A stretch of 56,672 bases of DNA from Bacteroidota bacterium (GCA_016868915.1 VGFL01000002.1:1-56672), one strand, 5' to 3'. Counted from the stretch's first letter, positions 8,282 to 18,210 are shown. Numbers and translations: made by a program. Notes: generated by a model from the sequence alone, not told the origin.

Positions 8282-9685
8282 ATGGCAGATTATCAACACA
8301 CTCTCAGTGGTATTGTAAAAATAATGGGAATAGGTCTTCACACAGGCGAAAAAGTAAATTTAGAGATTCACCCAGCACCCGAAAATTCTGGTTTTAATTT
8401 TCAGCGCATTGACCTACCTAACAAACCACAAATAAAAGCAGACGTTGATTTTGTAATTTCGACAGATCGTGGAACTACTTTGGAACAAAATGGTGCTCGA
8501 GTATATACAACCGAACACGTTCTTGCGGCATTGGTGGGATGTGGGGTTGATAACGCTTTAATTCAACTCGATGCTCCTGAGATTCCTATAATGGATGGAA
8601 GCTCCTTGCCTTTTGTTCACGCTATCCAACATGTTGGGATTGTTCAACAAGAAGCCCAACGAGAATATTTTGAGCTTTCAGAAAATATACCCTGGGAGGA
8701 TTTAGATAAAGGAATTGAATTTTTAGCCATTCCTGATATAAATTATAGAATTACAGTAATGGTTGATTATAAATCACCGGTGCTAGGTACTCAGCATGCA
8801 AGCATGTATCACCTCGGAGAATTTAACGACCAAATCGCGTCATGCAGAACTTTTGTGTTTTTGCGTGAACTTGAGTTTTTAGCAAGCAATAATTTAATTA
8901 AAGGAGGAGATTTAGACAATGCAATCGTTCTAGTTGACAAAGCAGATGTTCCTCAAGAGGAGTTAAATCGATTAGCTAAATTACTAGGCAAAGAAAGTCT
9001 GAAAATCTCGATTGACGGAATCGGCCTTCTGAATAGCACCAAACTTCAATACGAAAATGAGCCTGCTAGACATAAATTATTAGATATTGTAGGTGACTTA
9101 GCACTGGTTGGAAAATCCATAAAAGCACATATTTTAGCAGCAAGACCCGGTCATTCCGGAAATGTTCGATTTGCAAAAGTATTAAAAGAGCAAATTAAAA
9201 AACAAGGTGGTGATGTACGTAAATTTGATTTAACAAAAGAACCACTATACACTATAAACGATATAGAAAAGATGTTACCGCATCGCTATCCATTTTTAAT
9301 GATTGATAAAATCATGGAGATTAGTGAAAATTCAATTATCGGAGTGAAAAATATCACTGCAAATGAACCTATTTTCACGGGACATTTTCCAGGAAATCCC
9401 ATTTTTCCCGGTGTTCTTCAATTGGAAGCTATGGCTCAGACAGGTGGAATTTTTGCTTTAAGTAAAGTTGAGGATCCTCACCTTTATTCAACCTATTTTA
9501 TGAAGATTGATAAAGTAAAATTTAAACAAAAAGTTCTCCCAGGAGATACTGTTGTATTTGAATTAAACTTGATTTCTCCTCTTCGTAGAGGACTAGTTGA
9601 AATGGGCGGAAAGGCATACGTAAATGGAAAAGTTGTTTGTGAGGCCGAGATGCTAGCGCAAGTTATTAAAGATAAATCGGAATGA
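8282..9685 (+). CDS. lpxC/fabZ: Bifunctional LpxC deacetylase / FabZ dehydratase
   Basis: A 467-residue fusion. Residues 1 to about 305 are LpxC, the zinc deacetylase that commits to lipid A synthesis; the likely zinc ligands H79 (TTEHVL), H264 and D268 (HKLLDIVGD) and the catalytic H291 (PGHSG) are present. Residues from about 320 are FabZ, the 3-hydroxyacyl-ACP dehydratase, with the hot-dog motif GHFPGNPIFPGV (H368) and E382. This fusion is typical of Bacteroidota. It couples the lipid A and fatty-acid branches that compete for hydroxyacyl-ACP. It overlaps lpxA by 4 bp. Confidence 0.96.
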   Translation: MADYQHTLSGIVKIMGIGLHTGEKVNLEIHPAPENSGFNFQRIDLPNKPQIKADVDFVISTDRGTTLEQNGARVYTTEHVLAALVGCGVDNALIQLDAPEIPIMDGSSLPFVHAIQHVGIVQQEAQREYFELSENIPWEDLDKGIEFLAIPDINYRITVMVDYKSPVLGTQHASMYHLGEFNDQIASCRTFVFLRELEFLASNNLIKGGDLDNAIVLVDKADVPQEELNRLAKLLGKESLKISIDGIGLLNSTKLQYENEPARHKLLDIVGDLALVGKSIKAHILAARPGHSGNVRFAKVLKEQIKKQGGDVRKFDLTKEPLYTINDIEKMLPHRYPFLMIDKIMEISENSIIGVKNITANEPIFTGHFPGNPIFPGVLQLEAMAQTGGIFALSKVEDPHLYSTYFMKIDKVKFKQKVLPGDTVVFELNLISPLRRGLVEMGGKAYVNGKVVCEAEMLAQVIKDKSE

Positions 9686-10458
9686 TTAGTAATTTAGCTT
9701 CTGTTTCTACAACTGCAGAAATTGGGGACAATGTGCAAATTGATCCCTTCGCAATGATTCATGCCAATGTAAAAATTGGAGCAAATACGAAGATTCATTC
9801 AAATGTATCCATATATCCTAATACAACAATTGGAGAAAATTGCGAGATTTTTCCCGGAGCTGTAATTGGTGTAATCCCGCAGGATTTAAAATTTAATGGA
9901 GAAAATACAACAGTAACAATTGGTAACAATACCATAATTCGCGAATGTGTCACTATTCATCGAGCAACAAAAGATAAGTGGAATACTGCAGTTGGTGAGA
10001 ATTGCTTATTAATGACTTACGTTCATGTTGCGCATGACTGTCAGATTGGTAATAACGTTATTTTAGCAAGTTATGTCGGTCTGTCAGGACATGTAAAGAT
10101 TGATGATTTTGCCATACTTGAGGGAAAAGTTGCCGCTCAACAATTCACGCATATTGGAGCCCATACCTTTATCGGTGGAGCCTCATTAATTCGAAAAGAT
10201 ATTCCACCTTTTATAAAGGCGGCAAGAGAACCGTTGGGCTTTGTTGGAGTAAATTCTGTTGGGCTTCGAAGAAGAGGATATTCAGACGAAAAAATAAAAG
10301 AGATTGAGGATATTTACCGTGTACTTTATGTTCAAAATAAGAATATCACAAAAGCAATAGACCACGTACGAAACACAGTGCCTGAAAGCGAAATAAGGAA
10401 AACCATCCTTGATTTTATCGAATTGTCTGATAAGGGAGTTATACGTGGAATGATCTGA
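9682..10458 (+). CDS. lpxA: UDP-N-acetylglucosamine O-acyltransferase LpxA
   Basis: A 258-residue protein of expected length, the first step of lipid A synthesis in the cytoplasm. It has a left-handed beta-helix of hexapeptide repeats, the catalytic histidine region YVHVAHDCQIGNN and a helical C-terminal part. The start overlaps the lpxC/fabZ stop (ATGA), so the two are translationally coupled. It ends 26 bp from a convergent gene. Confidence 0.95.
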   Translation: MISNLASVSTTAEIGDNVQIDPFAMIHANVKIGANTKIHSNVSIYPNTTIGENCEIFPGAVIGVIPQDLKFNGENTTVTIGNNTIIRECVTIHRATKDKWNTAVGENCLLMTYVHVAHDCQIGNNVILASYVGLSGHVKIDDFAILEGKVAAQQFTHIGAHTFIGGASLIRKDIPPFIKAAREPLGFVGVNSVGLRRRGYSDEKIKEIEDIYRVLYVQNKNITKAIDHVRNTVPESEIRKTILDFIELSDKGVIRGMI

Positions 10459-10483
10459 TTTGGATTCTGTGTCGTGTTGAGAT

Positions 10484-11860
10484 TTAAAGTTTATGTTTAT
10501 CATCTAATAAATCCATAATTGTTTTGACTGGACTAAAAACCTCTGAAGGAATTTCCACAAAAACTGATGTCCATTGAGCCATTGAGCCATTCCACAAACC
10601 TGGCCTCTCAATATACTGAATCATTTTACCTTGATAAGTTTTAGAAACTATAAAATAGGTTTCATGATCCGCAAATTGCGTTAAATCATATTTTTTATCA
10701 GTAAAATCTTTTACAGAAGCAACGATCATCACCGGATTAAAATGAGTACTTTTCTCTAACAAATCTTGTTGATTCTTATTAGATAAAATTTGAGTCTCTT
10801 CAACAATTTGTTTGGTTAAAAATCCACTTTTATTTTTCACCCAGTAGGGGCCTCCTCCCTGTTGGCCACTATTCGTTACCATACCACAAATTCGCAAGGG
10901 TCTATTTATTAAGGCTAAAATTTGCTCCGAAGTTTTTATTGAATCAATATGATCAGAATCATAAAAATGATACATTTCATTTAATCTCAATAATGCCTCT
11001 TTTGTGGGATTTTTCCAAATCTTCTTAAACTCTTTATTAATTTGAAGAGTAAGATTTAACAATCTATTCCACACATCAATCGAATTCTGACTTTTTGAAG
11101 AATGTTGAACGTTATCAATATTTCTTATTAAAATATAATCAGCATCTACTCTATTTAAATTTGTCAACAACGCCCCATGCCCAGATGGTCTTGTAAGAAA
11201 TTGATTCTCTGAAATTTTAATAGGATTAAAATAAGAATCAAAAATAATTGAATCGGTTTCTTTATATTGTTCCGAAAATTGAACTTTTGATAAATCATCC
11301 ACTAAAACCTTTGAAATGGATTGCATTATCTCGTTTTCAAATTCTCGTTGAATTGTAAAATGAAAATCAATCTTTTGAATGCCTAATTTTAACCCTTGAA
11401 TAATTGAATCTTGAAATGGATTTGATGTTCCATCAACACCAAGATGAAAAGGTATAAGTCCTTTGGGTAATCGAGCATAATTAAGTCCTCTTTCGGAAAA
11501 AATAAATTTTATTAAATCCTCGAGTGAAAGTTGATTTCCTTCAAAAGCAATTCTGAGTTGACTATCAATATTTTTATAAAATGCGAAATTGGCTACTGAT
11601 TCACTGAACTGCTTAATTTCCTTTTTAGTCAGATCAAAATCATTTAGATAATCAAATAAACTCTGAAACATGCGTGATCCGGCTCCAGAGGCCGGAATAA
11701 ATAATGAAATAGATTCATTTACAACCTCGCGGGTTTTTATTTCAGGTAATGGAATAATGCCGTTATTTAAGATACAGGGCTTAATCAATTGTATTTCAGG
11801 AAGTCCTGATTTTAATTTTTCACGTTGTTGGTCAATATTTTTTTGCTCTGAATTATCCAT
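10484..11860 (-). CDS. DUF4301 family protein
   Basis: A 458-residue protein matching the Bacteroidota DUF4301 family. The N-terminal part carries LFIPASGAGSRMFQSL, which resembles the nucleotide-binding loop of sugar nucleotidyltransferases. HGALLTNLNRVDADYILIRNIDNV further supports a nucleotidyltransferase-like fold. No activity is established for the family as far as I know. It is divergent from a methyltransferase, with the starts about 25 bp apart. Confidence 0.8.
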   Translation of the reverse strand: MDNSEQKNIDQQREKLKSGLPEIQLIKPCILNNGIIPLPEIKTREVVNESISLFIPASGAGSRMFQSLFDYLNDFDLTKKEIKQFSESVANFAFYKNIDSQLRIAFEGNQLSLEDLIKFIFSERGLNYARLPKGLIPFHLGVDGTSNPFQDSIIQGLKLGIQKIDFHFTIQREFENEIMQSISKVLVDDLSKVQFSEQYKETDSIIFDSYFNPIKISENQFLTRPSGHGALLTNLNRVDADYILIRNIDNVQHSSKSQNSIDVWNRLLNLTLQINKEFKKIWKNPTKEALLRLNEMYHFYDSDHIDSIKTSEQILALINRPLRICGMVTNSGQQGGGPYWVKNKSGFLTKQIVEETQILSNKNQQDLLEKSTHFNPVMIVASVKDFTDKKYDLTQFADHETYFIVSKTYQGKMIQYIERPGLWNGSMAQWTSVFVEIPSEVFSPVKTIMDLLDDKHKL

Positions 11861-11873
11861 TATGGATATTGGT

Positions 11874-11881
11874 TACTTTTG
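11874..11881 (+). promoter_or_regulatory. -7 promoter box TACTTTTG
   Basis: Matches TAnnTTTG. Its last three bases are the TTG that opens the longest frame of the next gene, so that TTG is unlikely to be the translation start. Confidence 0.4.
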
Positions 11882-11884
11882 TTT

Positions 11885-12649
11885 GTGAATTTACTCTTCG
11901 AAATTATAAATTATTATTTAATAGCTCAAGGCAGACATGGTACTCATTCGCCATTTGCCTACGATTTCATTGATAAATGTGTCAGAGTTCATCTAGACCA
12001 AAAATTTAGTGCAAAAAGAGACTCGCTTTTTTCAGAATTAAAATACTCAAATGAAATAATTACTGTTCAAGATTTTGGTGCTGGATCAAAAAAAATGGGC
12101 AAACAAAGAGGAATTCCCTCCATTTTTAAGAACAGTTCTTCAAAAGGAAAATATGCTGATTTACTTTATCGAATAAGCAACTTTTACAAACCTCAAAAAA
12201 TATTAGAACTTGGAACATCTCTTGGTGTTGGTACAATTCACTTACAAGCAGGCAACAGGAAAAGTGAAATAATTACAGTTGAAGCATGTAAGGAAACGCT
12301 AGCAATAGCTCAAAAAAACTTTAAACAATTTGATTTCAATATCAAAACAATTAATTCTACTTTCCAACAGTATATTGAGCAATTAAACGAGGAAAAATTT
12401 GATTTAATTTACATCGATGGCCATCACGATGGCGATTCTCTTCTCTTGTATCTAGAAAAACTAATACCATTCATTCACAATGATACAATTGTACTATTGG
12501 ACGATATTCGATGGAGTAATTCCATGATTAATGCGTGGAAAATAATTTGTAAATCAGAATTTTACCACGTTTCTATTGAATTACTCAGAATGGGATTAAT
12601 TACCCCGAGAAAACAACAAACTAAACAACATTTCGTATTGAGGTATTAA
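11885..12649 (+). CDS. O-methyltransferase-like SAM protein
   Basis: About 254 residues. The SAM site is ILELGTSLGVGTIHLQAG, with an acidic residue in ITVEACKETLAIA and FDLIYIDGHHDGDSLL followed by TIVLLDDIRWS. This fits the Methyltransf_24 group of class I O-methyltransferases. RHGTHSPFAYDF near the N-terminus is typical of Bacteroidota homologues. The frame extends two codons upstream to a TTG (11879), but that lies in a -7 box, so the GTG at 11885 is preferred and the mRNA would be nearly leaderless. The stop overlaps the convergent DUF3089 gene by 4 bp. Confidence 0.75.
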   Translation: MNLLFEIINYYLIAQGRHGTHSPFAYDFIDKCVRVHLDQKFSAKRDSLFSELKYSNEIITVQDFGAGSKKMGKQRGIPSIFKNSSSKGKYADLLYRISNFYKPQKILELGTSLGVGTIHLQAGNRKSEIITVEACKETLAIAQKNFKQFDFNIKTINSTFQQYIEQLNEEKFDLIYIDGHHDGDSLLLYLEKLIPFIHNDTIVLLDDIRWSNSMINAWKIICKSEFYHVSIELLRMGLITPRKQQTKQHFVLRY

Positions 12650-13632
12650 CGCCCGGAATGAACAGTAAACCAGTGGGCCAATCGCAATTTTGAATTTATT
12701 CGAATATCCTCCCAAAAGAGATTGATATCTCCCGAATGAAAATCATCCATACTGAAAGCTAAGTACTTGAATGGGAAATTTGGCGTGGTGATCCATAAAG
12801 CACCGTCTATTAAGGTAGTAGAGAAACTTTTTCTGTATATTTTTCCGTTCTTAAATAAAAACCCCTTGTGTTCACTTTTATCTGAAAATTGAGTCAAATC
12901 CCAAGTAATAGGATTTATTACTGATTTTCCTCTATACCATTTTTCATATTGTTTTTTGTTAATTTTTTTTTTGAAAGTATTCCACGTTACAAAGCCATTA
13001 ACTTCCGTAGGAGTTTTCATTAATCGTAAAGAGGAGTACATATTTGTATCAATTCCAATTCCCGGAATGTAGGCAGCAACTAATTTTTTTTGAATTTCAG
13101 TTCCGTCAAATAAATCCTTCAAAAGCAATGATATAAGCGTTGAACCTTGGCTGTGGCCCGCTAAAATAATTGGTCTCCCATTGTTGTAATTTTCCAAATA
13201 ATATAAGAATGCGGCTTTAACATCAGAATAGGCCAATAGTAAGGATTCTCTTCCGCCGTTATCGAGCTTTTCGTATGCTCGAATGTGGGCCTGCCTGTAA
13301 AATGGTGCAAAAAGTCTACCGCTTTCGGCCCATGCCGAAGCTTGATATTTCACGGCATAATTTAAAACTTTTGAGCGCTGTTCCGAATGACTAATATCGA
13401 TATTATTGGTCGTATCTTTAGCATTTATCAATAATGTTGGGTAAACATAGAAAACATCCGCTTTTTCAATCCATGACGAATCCTGAATAAACATTTTTAA
13501 TTGATTGTTTTGAAAATTTGGTAGAACAGCCCAATTTTTAGTATCTGTGTAATCAATGGGTTGGGCATTGAAATCTATGCTCGTTATGAAACATGATATA
13601 ATTATAATCTGTAATTTCGCAAAAAATCTCAC
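12646..13632 (-). CDS. DUF3089 alpha/beta-hydrolase-like protein
   Basis: A 328-residue protein with a probable signal peptide (LQIIIISCFITSIDFNAQ). It carries the DUF3089 features VFYVYPTLL, ESGRLFAPFYRQAH, and the nucleophile elbow GHSQGS of a serine hydrolase with an alpha/beta fold. It is probably a periplasmic esterase or lipase-like enzyme; the substrate is unknown. The start is GTG, 14 bp from the divergent DUF3078 gene. Confidence 0.8.
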   Translation of the reverse strand: MRFFAKLQIIIISCFITSIDFNAQPIDYTDTKNWAVLPNFQNNQLKMFIQDSSWIEKADVFYVYPTLLINAKDTTNNIDISHSEQRSKVLNYAVKYQASAWAESGRLFAPFYRQAHIRAYEKLDNGGRESLLLAYSDVKAAFLYYLENYNNGRPIILAGHSQGSTLISLLLKDLFDGTEIQKKLVAAYIPGIGIDTNMYSSLRLMKTPTEVNGFVTWNTFKKKINKKQYEKWYRGKSVINPITWDLTQFSDKSEHKGFLFKNGKIYRKSFSTTLIDGALWITTPNFPFKYLAFSMDDFHSGDINLFWEDIRINSKLRLAHWFTVHSGR

Positions 13633-13646
13633 CGTTTTTAATTTAG

Positions 13647-14624
13647 ATGAACAAAAATAATATTCATATCTCTTGTCTACGCATATTATGGTTTGTAATA
13701 ATAATATTTATTTTTTTTAACGCTAGAACACAAAATAATACAAAACCTAAAGTTGATTCAATTATAAGTCAAAACGGCTGGAAACATAAATTTATTTACC
13801 AACTCACAGGAACACAGTCGTCGTTTGTAAATTGGAATGCTGGTGGTAGGAATAATCTTTCATTAATTGGTACGGTTATCACAGGTAATTATTACTCAAA
13901 AGGCGCATCGAAATGGTCAACCGATTTAACTCTATCCTTAGGAGGAATAAAATATCTTGATAATATTGTTGGAAACTCACTACAAAAAACAGATGATAAA
14001 ATAGATTTAAGTAGTATCTACGGACAAAAAATTACCAAATATTTATTTTTTTCATTAAATATGGGATTTAGAACTCAATTTCTTGACGGTTTTAACCTCC
14101 CAAATGATTCAATTCGAGTTTCAACTTTTTTAGCCCCCGGATATTTGAACCTCGCCTTTGGAATTGACTTCATAAAAAATGATAAATTTTCTATATTTGC
14201 CTCCCCTTTTGCATTCAAAGGAACTATTGTTGGTGACCAAAAACTTGCTGATTCAGGTGCTTTCGGGGTGGATAAGGCAATTCTTGATTCACAAGGAAAT
14301 ATAATTTCCGGAGGAAGAAATTTTCGAGAAGAATATGGCGCTTACATAAAGGCTAAGTGGAATAAAACCATCATGAAGAATATTGAATTAAAATCTAGAT
14401 TAGAATTATTCAGTAATTACATAATCAATCCAGAAAATATAGATGTAAATGCGGAATTGATCCTTTTGTTTAAAATCAATAAATTATTTTCCGCAACTAC
14501 TCAATTTAACTTGATATATGATGATGATATAAAAATAAAAGATCGATTTGGAAAAACTGGACCGAGAACCCAGTTTAAATCTGTTTTAGGAATTGGTGTG
14601 TACTATAAAGTAGAAAATCCCTAA
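13647..14624 (+). CDS. DUF3078 outer-membrane-like beta-barrel protein
   Basis: A 325-residue protein with an N-terminal signal segment (ILWFVIIIFIFFNARTQ). It shows alternating, aromatic-rich strands typical of a beta-barrel, with the family hallmarks FVNWNAGGRNNLSLIG, KWSTDLTLSLG, and PFAFKGTIVGDQKLADSGAFG. It probably sits in the outer membrane. Its role is not known. Confidence 0.8.
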   Translation: MNKNNIHISCLRILWFVIIIFIFFNARTQNNTKPKVDSIISQNGWKHKFIYQLTGTQSSFVNWNAGGRNNLSLIGTVITGNYYSKGASKWSTDLTLSLGGIKYLDNIVGNSLQKTDDKIDLSSIYGQKITKYLFFSLNMGFRTQFLDGFNLPNDSIRVSTFLAPGYLNLAFGIDFIKNDKFSIFASPFAFKGTIVGDQKLADSGAFGVDKAILDSQGNIISGGRNFREEYGAYIKAKWNKTIMKNIELKSRLELFSNYIINPENIDVNAELILLFKINKLFSATTQFNLIYDDDIKIKDRFGKTGPRTQFKSVLGIGVYYKVENP

Positions 14625-14645
14625 ACTTAAATTAAAATGGAATGT

Positions 14646-14653
14646 TAACTTTG
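14646..14653 (+). promoter_or_regulatory. -7 promoter box TAACTTTG of trxB
   Basis: Matches TAnnTTTG. A start near 14660 would give a leader of about 40 nt before the trxB ATG. Confidence 0.5.
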
Positions 14654-14698
14654 CAATGATACATTTTTTCAAAATCAATCACAACATAAGCGAATCAA

Positions 14699-15649
14699 AT
14701 GAATAAACCAGAAAGAATAAAATGTCTAATCATCGGCTCAGGACCAGCAGGTTATACTGCAGCGATTTATGCTGCTCGTGCTGATATGAAACCAGTGCTA
14801 TATCAAGGAATGCAACCAGGAGGTCAATTAACAACCACCAATGAAGTTGAAAATTTTCCAGGTTACCCAAATGGAATAACTGGGCCTGAAATGATGACTG
14901 AATTAGAGACACAAGCAAAAAGATTTGATGCAGATATCCGGTTTGGTTTTATAACAAAGGTTGATTTAACTGGTGCAATTCACAAATGCTGGACTGACGA
15001 TGGCCATGAAATTCACAGTGATACTATAATAATTTCAACTGGTGCTTCGGCTAAGTATTTAGGCTTACCAAGTGAGCAAAAATACCTTGAATTAGGTGGT
15101 GGAGTTTCGGCTTGCGCTGTTTGCGATGGTTTCTTTTATCGCGGTCAAGAGGTAATCATCGTTGGTGCGGGTGACTCCGCTTGCGAAGAAGCACATTATC
15201 TCGCTAAACTGTGCACGAAAGTTACGATGTTGGTAAGAAAAAGCGAATTTAGAGCTTCAAAAATTATGGCTTCAAGAGTTAAAAACACTCCAAATATTGA
15301 AATTTTATTCAATACTGAAACTGATGAAGTACTAGGTGATGGAGTTGGTGTTACAGGTGTTCGAGTCAAAAATACTTTATCTGGTGAAAAATTTGAAATT
15401 CCTTGCAAAGGATTTTTTGTCGCAATCGGACATAAACCCAATACAGATATCTTCAGTAATTTTATAAATTTAGATGAAACAGGCTACATAAAATATGAGC
15501 AACCAGGTACAACGAAAACAAATGTCCCTGGGGTATTTGTTGCAGGGGATGCAGCAGACAAAACCTACAGACAAGCTGTAACTGCAGCTGGAACAGGTTG
15601 TATGGCAGCATTAGATGCAGAACGGTATTTAGCAGCATTGGAACATTAA
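14699..15649 (+). CDS. trxB: Thioredoxin reductase
   Basis: A 316-residue flavoprotein of standard length that uses NADPH to reduce thioredoxin. The FAD loop is GSGPAG (13-18), the redox-active pair C139/C142 is in ACAVCDG, the NADP loop is GAGDSACEEA, and the second FAD motif GVFVAGD is near the C-terminus. It is followed 10 bp later by the DUF3467 gene and probably shares its transcript. Confidence 0.96.
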   Translation: MNKPERIKCLIIGSGPAGYTAAIYAARADMKPVLYQGMQPGGQLTTTNEVENFPGYPNGITGPEMMTELETQAKRFDADIRFGFITKVDLTGAIHKCWTDDGHEIHSDTIIISTGASAKYLGLPSEQKYLELGGGVSACAVCDGFFYRGQEVIIVGAGDSACEEAHYLAKLCTKVTMLVRKSEFRASKIMASRVKNTPNIEILFNTETDEVLGDGVGVTGVRVKNTLSGEKFEIPCKGFFVAIGHKPNTDIFSNFINLDETGYIKYEQPGTTKTNVPGVFVAGDAADKTYRQAVTAAGTGCMAALDAERYLAALEH

Positions 15650-15659
15650 TTAACAAGAC

Positions 15660-15968
15660 ATGGAAAATCAAGAAAATCAAATGAATATTGAGCTATCAGA
15701 AGAAGTAGCTTTGGGAGTGTATTCTAATCTTGCAATAATTACTCATTCTCCTGCAGAGGTAGTTTGCGATTTTATTCAAATTATGCCAGGAATGCCAAAA
15801 GGCAAAGTCCGTTCTCGTGTTATAATGACTCCAGAAAATGCCAAACGTTTTCTTCAAGCTTTAACGGATAATATTGAAAAATACGAGGAAAATTTTGGTA
15901 AGATTTCCGATTCAAATAATGGAAAATTACCCCCTATGAATTTTGGAACACCAAGTACAATGGCCTAA
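15660..15968 (+). CDS. DUF3467 family protein
   Basis: A 102-residue protein with the DUF3467 core: ALGVYSNLAIITHSPAEVV, FIQIMPGMPKGKVRSRVIM, and PENAKRFLQALTDNI. The family is small, cytoplasmic and widespread in Bacteroidota, with no assigned function. It lies 10 bp after trxB. The following 200 bp hold no gene; an AT-rich imperfect hairpin around 16074-16102 could end the transcript. Confidence 0.85.
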   Translation: MENQENQMNIELSEEVALGVYSNLAIITHSPAEVVCDFIQIMPGMPKGKVRSRVIMTPENAKRFLQALTDNIEKYEENFGKISDSNNGKLPPMNFGTPSTMA

Positions 15969-16168
15969 AACCATATTTATATTTTCTTATAAAGTTCCTT
16001 CTTTTTGGTTTCAAAATAGACCGAAATATAAAGAAATTCAAATGAATTATCCTAGTGATTTTAAAAAATTGCGAATTTCACAAATTGAAATTTTGTGGAT
16101 TTGAATTTTGATTTTGAATTTGTTCAATTCTATCCTAATTTTAATACGTTTTTATAATATTCAGCGCT

Positions 16169-17029
16169 ATGAAAATAACTGAAATTCAACGAATCGATGA
16201 AATTACCCCGGAAAAATTCAAATCAGATTTTTTACAAACCAACACACCATTGATTTTTAGGACTTTTTCAGAAAGTTGGCAGGCCGCACATCAGTGGGAT
16301 TTCGAATTTTTTAGAAATTATTCTGGACATTTACAAATTCCAGTCTCAGGCGACTGGTCTAAAAATAATTCAACGCAAATTGATCGCGGGGTTGATTATA
16401 AAATGACATTTAATGAATTCATAGACGCTATTGAAAATGGCCCAACTGAATATCGTTTATTTGCGTTTAATCTATTTAAAAGTCAACCTGAATTAAAAAA
16501 ATATTTTAACTATCCAAATTTTGCTAATAGATGGTTGAAAATGCCTTATCTATTTTTTGGAGGCGAAGGATCAAATGTTCGATTACATTATGATTTTGAC
16601 AATTCTGATGTCTTTTTAACTCAATTTTCCGGGATAAAAAAAATCACTCTTTTTCATCCGAAATATTCCAAACTATTGTATCGACAACCTTTCACAACTC
16701 ATAGCCATCTTAATATTTCCAGTGAAGAATTTAAAACAATTCCATCTTACCCTTTACTTGAGGCATTAACGTGCAAAATCGAATGTGGAGACACCCTTTT
16801 TATACCAGCCAATTTTTGGCATTTCATCGAATATGAAACTGGAGGGTTTTCTCTTGCTTTACGAAGTTTAAATCAATCAAATTTAAAAGTGATTATGGGT
16901 GGAATAGTTGTAATTGGATATACAAATATGGACAAATTCTTAGGTAAAATTTGTCCAAATAAATGGGCTCAGTTTAAACTCAAAAGTGCTAAAAAACAAG
17001 TCGAAAAAACCTTATCAAACTTAAAATGA
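16169..17029 (+). CDS. Cupin-like JmjC-type oxygenase
   Basis: A 286-residue protein of the Cupin_8/JmjC-like group of Fe(II)- and 2-oxoglutarate-dependent hydroxylases. The likely iron ligands are the HYD of VRLHYDFDNSD (H-x-D) and the later histidine in IPANFWHFIEY. FSGIKKITLFHP is the expected strand between them. The target may be a protein side chain, but none can be named. It overlaps the cysteine-cluster gene by 4 bp (ATGA), so the two are translationally coupled. Confidence 0.8.
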   Translation: MKITEIQRIDEITPEKFKSDFLQTNTPLIFRTFSESWQAAHQWDFEFFRNYSGHLQIPVSGDWSKNNSTQIDRGVDYKMTFNEFIDAIENGPTEYRLFAFNLFKSQPELKKYFNYPNFANRWLKMPYLFFGGEGSNVRLHYDFDNSDVFLTQFSGIKKITLFHPKYSKLLYRQPFTTHSHLNISSEEFKTIPSYPLLEALTCKIECGDTLFIPANFWHFIEYETGGFSLALRSLNQSNLKVIMGGIVVIGYTNMDKFLGKICPNKWAQFKLKSAKKQVEKTLSNLK

Positions 17030-17520
17030 CTACCCCTGATAAAGATAGTTTAACTCACGCCAAGAGTAATTTTAAATTGAATCAGAAAGTACTTTTGAAT
17101 TTAAAGCGAAAAAAATCAAATATGCTGGATTTCGCGTTTCATACCAAGCATGAGTCTGAATTCAAAAAAATGGATTGCTTAACTTGTGCCAACTGCTGTA
17201 AAACAACAAGCCCAATTTTTCGGGATTCTGACATACGACGAATTTCAAAACATTTGAGAATTAAAGAAAGTAAATTAATTAATGATTTGTTACGAATGGA
17301 TGAGGATGAAGATTATGTACTAAGAACCTCACCTTGTTATTTCTTAAATTCTACTAATTCTTGCTCAATTTACGAATTTCGTCCCTTGGCTTGCAGAGAA
17401 TATCCTCATACGAATCGAAAAAATATGTCACAAATTCTTAATTTAACTATTAAAAATTCTCTTATTTGCCCTGTTGTTTCAAGAATTATTTCGCAAATAG
17501 TTGTAAGTGAAAAAAAATAA
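17026..17520 (+). CDS. YkgJ-family cysteine cluster protein
   Basis: A 164-residue protein with CLTCANCCKTTSP, then CYFLNSTNSCSIYEFRPLACREYP and a later CPVV. This is the CxxCC arrangement of the YkgJ/UPF0153 family, thought to bind zinc or an iron-sulfur cluster. Its start lies inside the end of the cupin gene. The convergent DUF5606 gene ends about 120 bp away. Confidence 0.85.
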   Translation: MTTPDKDSLTHAKSNFKLNQKVLLNLKRKKSNMLDFAFHTKHESEFKKMDCLTCANCCKTTSPIFRDSDIRRISKHLRIKESKLINDLLRMDEDEDYVLRTSPCYFLNSTNSCSIYEFRPLACREYPHTNRKNMSQILNLTIKNSLICPVVSRIISQIVVSEKK

Positions 17521-17643
17521 ATAAGGAAGAATATAACTTAAATGGAAAGCCCTTATTTTTCGCAATAATATTTCTAGGATGTCTTTTTTACCTCGTGAGT
17601 TTAAATTATTCACTAATTCGGTAAAATTCTCATAATTCAAATT

Positions 17644-18210
17644 CTATTTACCTCGACTTCCACCTGTCTTTACTGTAGCAACTTTCTTCGCCCCAGATGC
17701 AGATTTTACAGAGGATTTAGCAGTTGGCATTTGCTTCACAGGTTTTGTCGGTTTGTTTTCTAAAACAGTTTTCGAGGTTTTTAATTTTTTGTCAGATATA
17801 CCGTTTTCGTTTTTAGGCTCTATTACTTCTGGCGTTAATAAACCCTCAGCCAATAAAGTATTATACCATTGAAATAATTTTTTTACATCTGAATCATAAA
17901 CCCTCTCACTGTCGTAATCCGGTAAGAAAGTTAAAACAAATTCACGGAGTTTTACCGTATCTTCCTTGTGCGATAAAGCCTCCTTTCCCTGTAATTTTTC
18001 ATACATCTTGGAATACACATCTGTTAGTTTCATATCCTCACCTGAGGTATATACAGAAATATCCTCTAGTGTAGATATTTTATCTGAAGCATGCGCCGCA
18101 AAGCGTTTTTTATCAATCATAGACTCAACAATAACAGTTTGTTTGCCTTGAGCAACAATCTTAAAGAGACCTGGACGACCAGCAATAGAAATAATTCCTT
18201 GTAAATTCAT
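17644..18210 (-). CDS. DUF5606 family protein
   Basis: A 188-residue protein. The conserved part spans residues 1 to about 120, with LQGIISIAGRPGLFKIV, VIVESMIDKKRFAAHA, and LFQWYNTLLAEGLL. The tail is rich in Lys, Ala, Ser and Thr and probably disordered and basic, so nucleic acid contact is possible. It is a Bacteroidota family without known function. Confidence 0.8.
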   Translation of the reverse strand: MNLQGIISIAGRPGLFKIVAQGKQTVIVESMIDKKRFAAHASDKISTLEDISVYTSGEDMKLTDVYSKMYEKLQGKEALSHKEDTVKLREFVLTFLPDYDSERVYDSDVKKLFQWYNTLLAEGLLTPEVIEPKNENGISDKKLKTSKTVLENKPTKPVKQMPTAKSSVKSASGAKKVATVKTGGSRGK

